DNA from: Prorocentrum cordatum
Lineage: Eukaryota > Sar > Dinophyceae > Prorocentrales > Prorocentraceae
DNA: 64,000 nt
Assembly: GCA_963575745.1 (NCBI GenBank)
Contig: CAUYUJ010000769.1
Coordinates: 460,001-524,000 of the forward strand
Reading direction: 5' to 3'
The stretch's first letter is position 1, and the number at the start of each line of letters is the position of its first letter. The notes below the pieces were generated by a model, which was not told the origin of the DNA, ran no database searches, and saw nothing but the letters and a program-made list of their open reading frames with translations. The position numbers and the translations under genes are program-made. Positions 33,236 through 43,395 of this stretch are shown one piece after another.

Positions 33236-33388
33236 TTATCCATATCCACCGCCTGGGAACCGACGTCCGGGTGCCCCAGCGGGCGGTGGATATGGATATA
33301 GTTCGGCCCCCGGGGGCCCGAATATGTCCATATCCACCGCCTGCCGAGGCTCCGAAAACTGACCCTCCAGGCGGTGGATATGGACACG
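33236..33388. mobile_element. hairpin element S, locus 1 (dimer)
   Basis: Two hairpins of about 65 bp in tandem: TTATCCATATCCACCGCCTG paired with GGCGGTGGATATGGATATA, then GTCCATATCCACCGCCTG paired with CAGGCGGTGGATATGGAC. Related pairs lie at 55.03-55.14 and 58.65-58.82 kb. Confidence 0.88.
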
Positions 33389-33399
33389 TTCCCTCCTCG

Positions 33400-33745
33400 G
33401 ACGGAGGTCCGCGCGGATGTCATGGATCGATCGGAGCTCAAACGCTCTCCGTGTCGGGAGCGGCCAAGAGGGGGGTGCCCAAGAGTGGGGGGTGCAAATC
33501 ATGACCAGCGGCATGTGCGCGGCCCAGCGGGGGGGCCAGGGACGTAATGAAACAAGAAGAGGCGCCATGAAATCTGGGGAACTATCATGGCCCACGCCAT
33601 GATGTCCATCCCCCCCTAGTCATCCCCCCCCTCCTTTTCCGCCCCCGACCGTGGCGCGCGGAGCGCGCCGGGGGCGGCGCCGGAGTCGCCGTCAGGGAGG
33701 CCCAGCGCCGATCCAAGACGTCTGGGCGGGCGGACCTCCGAGAAA
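33400..33745. mobile_element. family D element D8, split by E2
   Basis: The left part has CGGAGGTCCGCGCGGATGTC. The right part has GCGCGGAGCGCGCCGGGGGC and the inverted terminus CCCAGCGCCGATCCAAGACG..GGCGGACCTCCGAG. The 195-bp element E2 sits between them, so E moved after D. Confidence 0.75.
33454..33648. mobile_element. family E MITE, E2 (nested in D8)
   Basis: Same termini and interior as E1. Nested inside a family D element. Confidence 0.9.
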
Positions 33746-34149
33746 GCCCAGCAGGCCCTTGAGGGATGAAAACACGACCCTGCCCTGGGTTACAAGCGCG
33801 TGGTCTGTAAACCTCCTGGAACCCCCAAAGCCTAGAGCCGCCAGGACGCGGCACATCACGCAGGGTTTACCCTGTCAGCCCACAGGAGTTTCAGCGCACA
33901 GCGCCTCGTAAACCAGGGTAGGGGTGTTTTTGTTTTGCCTTTGACTTCAGGGCGTGAGTGGTCTAGAGAAAACCCCCTGCCAACCTCATTTCTCCCCCTT
34001 TCGGGGGAAACGTCAACCCCTCCCCCATGCCCCCTTTCCCTGGACATGGACGGGGTGTTTCGCGAGGGTTCGGAGCGTCCAAAACGGCCTTGGCGATAAG
34101 GCCCACCTCAGTGATTTTACCAGGGTTGTGGTCTCAATGTGGCCTCTTG

Positions 34150-34345
34150 TGGGTTCCCAAGGGTACTCCAGAACGGCCCCAAGAGGTATCCAGGAGGCCC
34201 CAAAAAGACTCGACGAGGCCCCCCAAATGTCCCAAGAGGCCCCCAAGAGACCCCCAAGAGGCCTAAGAGGCCCCCCGGGGCACCCTTTGCGCCCCAAGAA
34301 GTCCACTGAGACTGCCAGGAGACCCCCAAGATGCCCCGACAAGCC
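34150..34345. repeat. CCCCAAGAG minisatellite
   Basis: Units of GGCCCCAAGAGG / CCCCCAAGAGACCC type; same family as at 1.66 kb. Confidence 0.8.
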
Positions 34346-34676
34346 TGCAGCAACCTGTCAAGAGACGTCCGGAGAGACTCCGAGAAGCACGTGAGAGGCC
34401 TCTGGCCTCTGCTCGCCCTCTTCCGCCTCCTCTTCCTCATCCGCCTGATCCTTCCCCCTTCTCCATCCTCCCTCCGCCCCCTCTCTCGCAACCGTTTCTG
34501 CGATTCCCTGTCCGCGCCGGCTCTCGGGCGCGCGGGCGCGCGCGCGGCGCGGGCCCGGGCCCTATCTGGACGCCGCCGGAGAATCGTTTCCACGGGGGGG
34601 GAGGCCACCACACTGCTTCCCCCATCTCCTGGAGCCCAAAATGAAGAGGGGAAGGAAGAGGAGCGGAAGTATATTG

Positions 34677-36738
34677 TCAGTAGCGTCGTACTTGTAGTGC
34701 CCTTGTCCGTAACGCTGCGCCGGCCTTTGATGCTATGCCGACATCGTGTTGCACAAACGGTTTCCCCTCTGCAACTTCCGCCGGGTTGTAGCTCTGCCTA
34801 ACGTGGACTCTCGGCCGTCCTCCCGTCGGATCGTAGTCTACCAGGCGCCGATCTGCATTACTACACGATCGACGTACTTCTTGACACCCATGGTGATCGG
34901 TCGCTTGGTCTCCTTGGGCGCCCGATTGCGGCGGTGTCCTTCAGCCTCGTAAGTGCCAAGCTTCCCAACAGGTCATGTCTCAAAGCACTTCGCTGATATT
35001 CTGGAGTGGGCCCTGCTAATTTTACTCTCCACGTTTTGCCACTGCTGCTCCAATAGCTGCTGGAAATGTGTTTCTGCGTATTCCCCCTGCCAGCATATAT
35101 CCAATCGTAAACGGCCCTCTCGCGCTCAGCAGGAGGCCTTCGTAGCTGAGCGGGGGGTCAACGTAGCTCTGCGCGTGGCCCTTGTAGCCCAGCTTGTGGT
35201 CATCGTTGTTCAGCTGGTGGCCCAATAGCTGTGCTGGAAATTTTCGTGGGTCAGCCCGTGGCCCCGGTAGCTCCGCCGGTGGCCCTCGTAGCTCATGAGG
35301 TGGCCCTGGTAGCTCCGCTGGTAGCGCGCGTATCGCAGCTGGTGGCTCTCGGAGCTCTGCTTGCGGCCCTCGTAGCACAGTCTGCTGCCCTCGAGGCTCA
35401 GCATGTGGTCCTCGAAGCTGTGCTGAAGTTCTCGCGGCTCTGCTCGTGACTCTTGTCGTTCAGCTGGTGGCACTCGAAATCATATTCGAAGCTTTCGCTG
35501 CTCACCCTGTGGCCCTTGTAGCTCAGCCGGCGGTCCTCGTAGCCATGCGCGTGGCCCTTGTAGCCCAGACTGAGGCCGCCGTGGCTCAGCAGGTGGCCTT
35601 CGGAACTCTCTTAGCTGTGCCTGTGATCCTCGTAGCCCAGCTCGCACACCTTGTGGCTGTGCCGGTCGGTCTCGTAGCCATGCCTCTGGGCCTCGTAGCT
35701 CAATTCGTGGTCCTCGAAATTCTGCTGGGGGCCCTAGTAGTTATTTTTGGGTGCTGTAGTAGCTGTGCCTGTGGTCCTCGTAATTATGTGTGTTGTCCTC
35801 GTAGCCCAGACGGTGCCTCCGGTAGCTCAGCTGGTGGTCCTCGTAGCTCAGCTGGTGGCCCCCGTAGCGCAGCACACGGCACTCGTTGTTCGGCTGGTGA
35901 TCCTCGTAGCCCTGCTTGTGGTCTTCGTTGCTCAGCATGCGGGCCGCGTGACTGACCTAGTGGCTGTCGTGGCGATGCTGGTGGCTCTCGTAGCTCAGCA
36001 AGAGGGTCTCGAGATCTTTTCTGGTGGCTCTCGTAGCTGTGCCTGTGGTCCTCGTGGCTCTGCTGGTGGTCCTCGAAAGGCCGCTGATGGCCCCGGTAGC
36101 ACTGCTGGAGGCTTCGTGGCTCGGCATATGGCTCTCGAAGCTTTGCTCGTGGCTCTCGTCGCTGCGCTGGTGGCTCCCGTAGCTCTCCTGGTAGTGGCTC
36201 ACCTGGTGGGCCTCGTAGCCCTGCTTGTGGCTCACGTAAGTCAGCTCGCGGTCCTCGTAGTTCATTTTGTGGCTCTCGTTGCTGGTGGCTCTCGTAGCTG
36301 GGCTGGTAACTCTGCTTGGGGCTGCAGCACGCAGGGGGCGGGCTCTCTTCGTAGTCTCCGAGGTCCGGATCGGAGTCGTCGGCTGCCAAGTCGTAGCGTT
36401 CCACGTTCTGGAAGCGGAAACAATCCTGGGAGCCGTAAGCGTACAAGTCACTGTAGTTGTCGCCGTGCTGGTCGCTGTACTGCTCGCCGTACGGCTAGAC
36501 CCCACAGATGCTGCGCTGGGACATGCACGACGATGTAATGTCAGTGCTGATATATGTGCGCATGGTGCTCTCGTATAGCATCTCTCTCGTGCGTGCTCTC
36601 GTATAGCACGTCTTCCGTATGTTTCCGCGCGTACTCTCGTACAGCACCTCTTCCCTCTTTGTCGTACTTGGTGTCGTACTTGCCGCATCCGGTGTTGTAC
36701 TTGCTGTCGTAATTGGCGTCGTACTTGGCATCCGCCAT
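34677..36738 (-). CDS. Tyr/His/Gln-rich heptad-repeat protein locus
   Basis: The best start is ATG at 36738 (GCCGCCATGGCGG context), giving MADAKYDANYDSKYNTGCGK then YDTKYDKE. A downstream segment (36.35-36.49 kb) reads YGEQYSDQHGDNYSDLYAYG, then an acidic DDSDPDLGDYEE. From about 36.3 to 35.1 kb there are some 55 units of 21 bp coding for heptapeptides close to Q-L-S-Y-E-G/D-H. The reading frame changes several times (36.3, 36.0, 35.7 and 35.2 kb), so units are intact but the frame is not. The tail reads VDYDPTGGRPRVHVRQSYNP, then to TGA at 34677. The composition suggests a disordered, self-associating or extracellular-matrix-like protein. It could be a gene with short introns, a decayed gene, or an assembly with indels. 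Confidence 0.5.
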
Positions 36739-36964
36739 GGCGGCCACCATGTGGGATACGTTACTCCATCTGGCGCTCAGGCAGGCCGAGCCGCATACCA
36801 TAGCCAAGCCTGCGTGCCGCAATTCGCAAAAGCCAAGGTCTCGGAAGTGAGGAGGCCCAGGCGAGCGCGCGTCGAAAAGACCCCCCCAAGAGAAAAGCCG
36901 AGAGTGGCACGGTACTCGCACGGCCGCAGCCCCGCCGCGGGACAGCCTCCCCGAAACGAGAGAG

Positions 36965-37050
36965 GACCGAGTCGGAAGACCCGTCACATTCACCTCGTAG
37001 CGATGTGACGGGCCTTCCGAGTCGGAAGGCCCGTAACGTTCATCTCGTAA
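36965..37050. repeat. short inverted/direct repeat
   Basis: GAGTCGGAAGACCCGTCACA is followed by its partial inverse GATGTGACGGGCCTTCC and then by a direct copy GAGTCGGAAGGCCCGTAACG, about 50 bp later. Confidence 0.7.
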
Positions 37051-37197
37051 CCAACTCTCCTCGTGCTAATCTCTTGCCTGTTGGCGCCCGCTGTGCCGTC
37101 CTCGCGCGAAAAGCGGCCAGCGGGCTCAGGCTGGCCCCGCTGCCCCGGGGCCTCGAGTGCGGGGGATGGATACCGCACATGGCCTTACCCCCCCTCC

Positions 37198-37340
37198 CGC
37201 TCCTCCTCCTCCTCCTCCTCTTATCCTCCTCATCTTCCTCCCTCATCCTCCTCCTCCTCTTTTTCCTCCTCATCATCTTCCTCCCTCCTCCTCCTCCGCC
37301 TCCTCCTCCTCTTTTTCCTCCTCTGGTTCCTCCTCCAGCC
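37198..37340. repeat. TCC microsatellite
   Basis: TCC units with CATC and TTTT interruptions, followed by CTTGGGGTATGATGGCTTCC as at 2.34 kb. Confidence 0.9.
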
Positions 37341-37717
37341 TCCCCCTCTTGGGGTATGATGGCTTCCTAGTCTTTATTCCACTGCGTGCTCCTCAACATG
37401 CATGATCATGGCAACTCGCCTGGGCATCGTTTCTGGATGGGCTGGTGGTGTCACGCGAAACGTCTACAATTATGCGTATGCCGTCTCCTGCATGGCTCGT
37501 TTTGTGTTCGTTACCCTCCTGCTAGACGAGACCAGAACGAAAACGGCCCACGGAATACCCAACACACCGTTCAGCTCCGGCCCCGGTCTCGAGCAGGGAC
37601 CGACCGTCCCAGCATACCCATAGGCAAATCACGGAAGTCTTTGCAAATAGAAACATGCTCGTATAACAAAAAAAGTTGTCCGAGAAATGATTCAAACAAG
37701 ACGGCCTCCGCCAGAAA

Positions 37718-37943
37718 TTGGGCGCCCGAGTTATCCGGGGTAACTCGGGCCCGGGGCAACTCGGGTTTGGATTCCCGAAAAACGAACCCGAGTTAGCCCT
37801 GACCCGAATTATCCCTGATGATTTAGGGCTCTGGACGCCCGAATCATCCGGGGTAACTCGGGCCCGGGGCAACTCGGGTTCGGATTCCCGAAAAACGAAC
37901 CCGAGTTAGCCCTGACCCGAGTTACCCCTGATGATTCGGGTCT
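37718..37943. mobile_element. palindromic element H, dimer 2
   Basis: Two tandem ~118-bp units nearly identical to those at 18.4 kb. The exon at 37944-38056 ends directly at its edge, TTCTTCAG|AGACCC on the minus strand. Confidence 0.88.
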
Positions 37944-38056
37944 CTGAAGAAATGCTCCACGTGAGAGCACCCCGCGAAGGCCACGCGAGCCCCTCGGACC
38001 ACTCTTCCGGGGGCCCGCGGGCCAGCCGGGGCGCCTCGCAGCTGCTCGACGGCTTT
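37944..38056 (-). CDS. exon, unknown protein
   Basis: Reads KAVEQLRGAPAGPRAPGRVV, RGARVAFAGCSHVEHFF, with strong third-position G/C bias. It joins in phase 0 to the exon at 38250-38429 if the intervening family J element is removed (acceptor CCCGAAG|AAA). Its 3' edge abuts palindromic dimer H, in phase 2. Not recognised. Confidence 0.5.
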
Positions 38057-38068
38057 CTTCGGGCCGGG

Positions 38069-38243
38069 CGAAAGGGGGGGATAGCAAAGAGGGAGGTTGA
38101 GCATCAGCTCACGCAGCTGATTTTCCCGGCGCCTCCCGGCGCCGAAGGCGGCTATGTCTCGAGGAATGGGCCCCTCGTTAGTGCCCAAACCAGCTGCATG
38201 CAGCAAATTTCGTAACCACCCCTTTCCCAATCCCCCCCTTTCG
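38069..38243. mobile_element. family J element, J2 (intronic)
   Basis: About 175 bp with inverted termini CGAAAGGGGGGGATAGC and CCCAATCCCCCCCTTTCG. The interior has GCTGATTTTCCCGGCGCC and GCATGCAGCAAATTTCGTAA. It occupies almost the whole 193-nt intron proposed between the two neighbouring exons. Confidence 0.82.
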
Positions 38244-38249
38244 TCTGGC

Positions 38250-38429
38250 CTGATTTTTGTTGCTCCTCGGGGCCTCGGCCTCGCACCCCTCGCAGGCCCC
38301 GAAGGCGGGGCGGACCCGCACGGCGGCGCAGCCGTCCTCGGCGGGCGGCGCTGCGGCCGCCGCCCCGCTGGAGTCGGCGGCGCCGGCCGCGGGGCCGCGC
38401 GCCTGCTCGGGGTCCCCTTGCTGCACGAG
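38250..38429 (-). CDS. exon (60 codons), unknown protein
   Basis: Exactly 180 nt, phase 0. Reads LVQQGDPEQARGPAAGAADS, an alanine-rich stretch, then RPAFGACEGCEAEAPRSNKN. Acceptor GCTGTCACAG|CTC; donor AAATCAG|GCCAGA (GC type). The CEGCE pair could bind metal, but this is speculation. A family D hairpin lies about 20 bp upstream, and J2 fills the downstream intron. Confidence 0.5.
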
Positions 38430-38448
38430 CTGTGACAGCAGTCCTACC

Positions 38449-38594
38449 CTAGGGGAACCAAAAAAGTGACATAAACAGAAAAACTCGGAGGTCCGCGCGG
38501 ATTTCTCGGATCGGCGCTGGGGCCCCCTGGCGGCGCCACCCCTGGCGCGCTCCTCCGAGTTTTTATGTTTATGTCACTTTTTGTTCCCCTACAC
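38449..38594. mobile_element. family D element, D5 (complete)
   Basis: Near-perfect inverted repeat of about 146 bp. The arms carry AGGGGAACCAAAAAAGTGAC, ATAAACAGAAAAACTCGGAG and their inverses. Inside are GGTCCGCGCGGATTTCTCGG and ATCGGCGCTGGGG, then GGCGGCGCC. Best-preserved copy of family D. Confidence 0.9.
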
Positions 38595-38599
38595 TCGGC

Positions 38600-38820
38600 G
38601 CCACGAGGGGAGCGAGCAGCGGGAGGCTTGGAAAGGAGCACCAACACCAACACAAGGGGGGGCTGCCTCCGCCGAGGGAGGATGATCCAAGATTCTGGTG
38701 TTCGTGGACCTACTCCGGCCGCCTGAGGAGCCCAAACATTACCACCATCACCGAGCTCAGGGTCATCTTCCATCGGTGGAGGCACACCGCCGATACTGCT
38801 GCTCGTGTTATCCTCTAGGC
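38600..38820. other. no certain gene
   Basis: A minus-strand frame reads EDDPELGDGGNVWAPQAAGV near 38.7-38.77 kb and could be an exon, but no donor/acceptor pair fits. Otherwise unremarkable. Confidence 0.3.
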
Positions 38821-38822
38821 CT

Positions 38823-38995
38823 GCGAAACAATGACATCAGCATTCGGAGGTCCGCGCGGATGCCTCGGATCGGCGCTGGGCCATCCCCCGTTGACCTCTT
38901 GCGCCGCCCCTGCCGCGCTCCGCGCGCCATGGGCCGATCCGCCGAGAAGTCTGCGCGGACCTCCGAGCTGCTGTGTCTACGTCGCTGCTTGTGCA
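38823..38995. mobile_element. family D element, D6
   Basis: Arms TTCGGAGGTCCGCGCGGATG and the inverse of CTCGGAGGTCCGCGCAGACT, enclosing ATCGGCGCTGGGCC and GCGCTCCGCGCGCCATG. Confidence 0.85.
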
Positions 38996-38999
38996 CCTA

Positions 39000-39570
39000 A
39001 TTACACAAAATGCCGCATTCGACGAGCTGGATCCAGGATGCGCTTCAGAGACTTTCCAGGACCAAAAAGGTTGACGCCGTGTTGGCATGCGGCTGCTCGA
39101 ACGTCGATCTTTGAACGTAACCTGCTAACCGAATTGCTCGACTCAACTGACGGAATCAATCTGAAGAACGACGTTTAAAACTCTGGGCGGCCAAATTAGG
39201 CCCGCGTAGCTGAGGGCGTGTGGGGTCGCTGGGCGTGCGTAAGAGGTGCGCGCTGGCATCATATGTACTAATTATTTTTGATAATACCTAAACGAAGAAC
39301 GTAGTGGTCGTTGGTCGATTCGGAATGATCGTGTTGGGCATGCCTACACGAAATTGGAGCATGTCTGAATTAATGTGCGTCGTTTTGACATGCTTTTGAG
39401 CATGCCCTGAACTAGTTTAGAGCGGCAGTGCCTTTTCGGTGGCGAGCCTGGGGGGAAGCGAGGAGGGGGTGGGCCTTCTCAGAAGGATCGGAAGGCCTCC
39501 AGCCTTTTGGGCAAATTGTCCGAGCCTTCTCCGAAAACAGAGACGGCTTCTCAAAGGCCGGAGGGCTTCT
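39000..39570. other. spacer, no firm gene
   Basis: A plus-strand frame ending RNLLTELLDSTDGINLKNDV before TAA at 39176 may be a terminal exon. The remaining 380 bp is AT-richer with no feature seen. Confidence 0.3.
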
Positions 39571-39575
39571 GTTTG

Positions 39576-39915
39576 AACGCCCGAAATGGGTACGGAAAAG
39601 ATGGGTACAATGCCCAACAACAAATGTCGTCCCAAACCAACAGCGGCCGCTGTTGGGCAGGCGGCCTTCTGTCTCAAATGGACACGGGCCGCGGCGGCGC
39701 GGACAGCGAGTCCTGCTCGAAATGCACAGGAACTGCTGTTGGGCATTGTACCCATTCTTTCCGTGCCCATCTCGTGCGCGCAGAGAAGGAGGAGGAGGCG
39801 GAGGAGGAGGAGGAGGGGGAAGAGGAGGAGGAGGAGGAGGAGGAGGAGGAGGAGGAGGATTGCTGCTGTTGGGCACTGTACCCATTCTTTCCGTACCCAT
39901 TTCGTCCGTGCCGAC
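39576..39915. mobile_element. family F MITE, F2, with GGA insertion
   Basis: Left terminus AACGCCCGAAATGGGTACGG. A right terminus GGGCATTGTACCCATTC is at 39.74-39.77 kb and is repeated at 39.86-39.91 kb after a GGA array (39783-39858). A partial duplication of the right end with microsatellite growth explains the structure. Confidence 0.8.
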
Positions 39916-39954
39916 TCCGAGCAGCCCCACTGCCTTCTGAGCAGGCCTGCCCCC

Positions 39955-40050
39955 TCTCTCCACTCCCCCCGTCGGCACCGATCGCGACCGCCTCCCGAAG
40001 CGGTCGCGGCCAGCCGCGACCGATTTTGAAGCAACTCGGTCGCGGCCGGT
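39955..40050. repeat. GGTCGCGACC palindrome cluster
   Basis: Several CGGTCGCGGCC, CCGCGACCGATTTTG and GATCGCGACCGCC words that can pair. The same vocabulary fills 57.62-57.79 kb. Confidence 0.7.
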
Positions 40051-40065
40051 CGGTGGGGACGCGTG

Positions 40066-40230
40066 TTTGAAGAGGCCCTGGGACACACAAATAGATACAC
40101 ACAAATAAACATATGCCCCATATTTTGCCATTTGTTCTGGGTTTGTGTCCTCCCCCCCACTTCCCATATTTCCCCGTATTCTCTGCGGAATCGACGATTC
40201 ATTGTGTCCGTGTGCTTTTTCCCCCCCTGA
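40066..40230 (-). mobile_element. family B introner-like element, B3
   Basis: Starts TTTGAAGAGGCCCTGGGACA, contains ATCGACGATTCATTGTGTCC and ends CCCCCCCTGAG. Family M copy M3 lies about 45 bp further right. Confidence 0.75.
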
Positions 40231-40276
40231 GTTTTGGCCTTCCCCCCCCCCATGGCTCGCCACGGATCTTCAGCTC

Positions 40277-40403
40277 GCCATCGCTCGGACGTCCATGCCC
40301 GTGCGTTTTTGTTCGGCTTCGCGCGCGCATGTTTGCGCAGGCGGGCCCGGGAAGGCTCCTCGATGGCCCTCGCCGAGGAGACACGCACGCGTCCGAGCGA
40401 TGC
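40277..40403. mobile_element. family M MITE, copy M3
   Basis: GCCATCGCTCGGACGTCCAT at the left and CGCGTCCGAGCGATGC at the right; interior GCTCCTCGATGGCCCTCGCC. Confidence 0.82.
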
Positions 40404-40445
40404 TCGCGCGTGAAGACAGACCCAAGAAGAAAAGAAACATCCGGG

Positions 40446-40523
40446 AGCAGGAGGAGGGGGAGGGAGGAGGAGGAGGAAGAGGATGGGGAGGGAGGAGGAG
40501 GAGGAGGAGGAGGAGGAGGAGGA
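40446..40523. repeat. GGA microsatellite
   Basis: GGAGGA units with GGGGAG interruptions. Confidence 0.9.
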
Positions 40524-40659
40524 CCCGTGCAAATCCAGGAGTCATCAACGATGTTGGAATCAACCCACCCTCCAAGCTCCCTCTTCACAAGCCCCTACAA
40601 AGGTTCATTTCAATTGGGGGGACTTCCTCGTTGGAAGACAACCGTTCGAAGACCCTGAA

Positions 40660-40810
40660 GCATACCAAACCATTGTTCTCGGGATCCCAACGCCACAGAT
40701 CAACCTGACTGTTGCGTGTTGACGATCCTGACAAGTGCCAGAACGCAATTCCTGGGACTCCAACACATCGAATCAACGTAACTGTTGCGCCCGCGTAATC
40801 CAGAATCCTT
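40660..40810. repeat. short tandem duplication (~75 bp)
   Basis: GGGATCCCAACGCCACAGAT..CAACCTGACTGTTGCG is followed by GGGACTCCAACACATCGAAT..CAACGTAACTGTTGCG. Confidence 0.6.
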
Positions 40811-40849
40811 TCAAAACATCTTTTCTGGTACGTTGATGATGGGAATCCG

Positions 40850-41275
40850 TGGAACTCTTGCAACTGTTCAAAACGAATGTGCGCCGCGCTAAGGCGAGAA
40901 CCACATTCTGAAAACGACCCGCCCTCAACCCGCGTGAAACTCTCGCAAATGTTTAAAACGAATGTGCGCCGCGCTACGGCGAGAACCACATTCTGAAAAA
41001 GACCCGCCCTCAATCCGTGAAGCTCTCGCAGATGTTTAAAACGAATGTGCGCCGCGCTACGGCGAGAACCACATTCCGAAAACGGCCCGCCCTCAATCCG
41101 CGTGAAAATCTCGCTAATGTCTAAAACGAACGTGCGCCGTGCTAGGGCGAGAACCACATTTTGGAAACCATCCGCCCTCAACCCGTGAAACCGTTGCGAC
41201 TTGTACAACGAATGTGCGCCGCGCTGTTAAGGCGAGGGTCACATTTTGAGAACCGCCCGCCCTCCACCTGCGAAG
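40850..41275. repeat. 84-bp satellite, 5 units
   Basis: The marker AACGAATGTGCGCCGCGCTA falls at about 40872, 40957, 41040, 41124 and 41207, a spacing of 83-85 bp. On the minus strand the units read as about 28-residue repeats (ARRTFVLNICESFTRVEGGS type) in a 207-codon ORF. Since the unit is about 28 codons, the open frame is expected by chance. Confidence 0.9.
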
Positions 41276-41339
41276 CTGCTACCAACTTTGAAGCTGCAGA
41301 ATCACAAGTGCCGAGGAAATCTGATGTCAAACGCCTGTG

Positions 41340-41477
41340 GAAAAGGGGCCCCCGGACACACAAATAAATACACACAAACAAAACGATCCCCCATATCTTA
41401 TCATATGTTCTGGGTTTTTTGTTTCCCCCCCCACTTCCCATACTTTCCCATATTTTCCTAGGAATCGACGATTAATT
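41340..41477 (-). mobile_element. family B element B4, left part (interrupted)
   Basis: Starts GGGGCCCCCGGACACACAAA and stops at ATCGACGATTAATT, where the 1.9-kb composite insertion begins. The missing right part (GTGTCTGTGTGTTTTTTTCC..CTCCTGAG) resumes at 43396. Confidence 0.85.
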
Positions 41478-43395
41478 CCCAACCATCCTGCGTTAGGTTC
41501 TCGTTTTGAATAGAGCACTGCTCGCGCCTTCCTTCCCGCCCCCCCCGTCCCTCTCTTCCCCCCTGCCTTCGCTCGCCGCCGCGTGCAAGCTGGGGGGCTG
41601 CGATCTGTGAAACTGTCGCCACTTTCGAAGCCTGCTGGGGGGCCCAGCACAGTGGGTACCCACGGCGGACTCAAATGGGACCTCGCTGTCCCTGGGGGGT
41701 TGCGACCTGTGAAACTGTCGCCACTTTCGAGGCCTGCTGGGGGGGGGCCCAGCACAGCGGGTACCCACGGCGGACTCAAATGGGACCTCGCCATCCCTGG
41801 GGGTCTGCGATATGTGAAACTGTCGCCACTTTCGAGGCCTGCTGGGGGGCCCAGCGCAGTGGGTACACACGGCGGACTCAAATGGAACCTCGCCATCCCT
41901 ACGGGGCTGCGATCTGTGAAACTGTCGCCTCTTTCGAGGCCTGCATGGGGGCCCAGCGCAGTGGGTACACACGGCGGACTCAAATGGGACCTCGCCATCC
42001 CTGGGGGTCTGCGATATGTGAAACTGTCGCCACTTTCGAGGCCTGCTGGGGGGCCCAGCACAGTGGGTACACACGGCGGACTCAAATGGGACCTCGCCAT
42101 CCCTGGGGGTCTGCGATATGTGAAACTGTCGCCACTTTCGAAGCCTGCCGGGGGGCCCAGCACAGTGGGTACACACGGCGGACTCAAATTGGACCTCGCC
42201 ATCCCTGGGGGGTTGCGATAAGTGAAACTGTCGCCACTTTCGAAGCCTGCTGGGGGGCCCAGCACAGTGGGTACCCACGGCGGACTCAAATGGGACCTCG
42301 CCATCCCTGCGGGGGCTGCGATATGTGAAACTGTCGCCACTTTCGAGGCCTGCTGGGGGGCCCAGCGCAGTGGGTACACACTGCGGACTCAAATGGGACC
42401 TCGCCATCCCTGGGGGGCTGCGATGTGTGAAACTGTCGCCACTTTCGAGGCCTGCTGGGGGCCCAGCACAGTGGGTACACACGGCGGACTCAAATGGGAC
42501 CTCGCCATCCCTGCGGGTCTGCGATGGGTGAAACTGCCGCCACTTTCGAAGCCTGCTGGGGGGCCCAACGCAGTGGGTACACACGGCGGACTCAAATGGG
42601 ACCTCGCCATCCCTACGGGGCTGCGATCTGTGAAACTGTCGCCACTTTCGAAGCCTGCTGGGGGGCCAAGCGCAGTGGGTACACACGGCGGACTCAAACT
42701 AAACCTCGCCATCCCTGGGGGGCTGCGATCTGTGAAACTGTCGCCACTTGAGGGGCTTGCTGAGGGGCCCAACACAGTGGGTACCCACCGCAGACTCAAA
42801 TTAGACCTCGCCATCCCTGGGAGGCTGCGATCTGTGAAACCTTCGCCACTTTCGAGGCCTGCTGGGGGGCCCAGCACAGTGGGTACACACGGCGGACTCA
42901 AATTAGACCTCGCCACCCCTGGGGGGCTGCGATATGTAAACTGTCGCCACTTTCGAGGGCTGCTGAAGGGCACAGCACAGTGGGTACCCATCGCAGACTC
43001 AAATTCGACCTCGCCATCCCTGGGGGGCTGCGATCTGTGAAACTGTCGCCACTTTCGAGAGTTGCTGAGGGGCACAGCACAATGGGTACCCACCGCAAGA
43101 CTCAAATTAGACGCCGCGTTCGTCCTTGTTCTCCTCCTGCAGTCACCTTCCCTCTGCTGCTGCCGTGCTGATGGTTCGGCTTCGCGCACGTTTTTCTCCT
43201 GCTCTGCGTTCCCGACTCCCCATGTCCTCTTCGAGCCTGTAGCTGTCGCCCCTCGTTCTTGTATGGTTCTCCTGCGCATCATGCCATAGGCGCGTGTCCC
43301 AAGTAGCTTACACATCAAGTTGATTGTCCATGGAAGGTTCGGCCAACTCCTCGTTTCCATTGATACAAATGGGTTGGGTACGTCACAGGGTAATT
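41478..43395. mobile_element. composite insertion I1 (~1.9 kb) with satellite
   Basis: Inserted in B4. Left end CCCAACCATCCTGCGTTAGG..TCTCGTTTTGAATAGAGCAC; right end GGGTTGGGTACGTCACAGGG then TAATT. TAATT on both sides suggests a short target duplication. Inside is an array of a ~102-bp satellite. I2 at 52.09-54.16 kb has the same ends but sits in a different host element. Confidence 0.8.
41592..43110. repeat. ~102-bp satellite, array 1 (~15 units)
   Basis: Each unit has GGGGGCTGCGATCTGTGAAA, CTGTCGCCACTTTCGAGGCC, GGGCCCAGCACAGTGGGTAC and ACCTCGCCATCCCTG. Units are 85-95% identical by eye. Every frame is open, giving spurious ORFs of up to about 400 codons. Confidence 0.95.
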
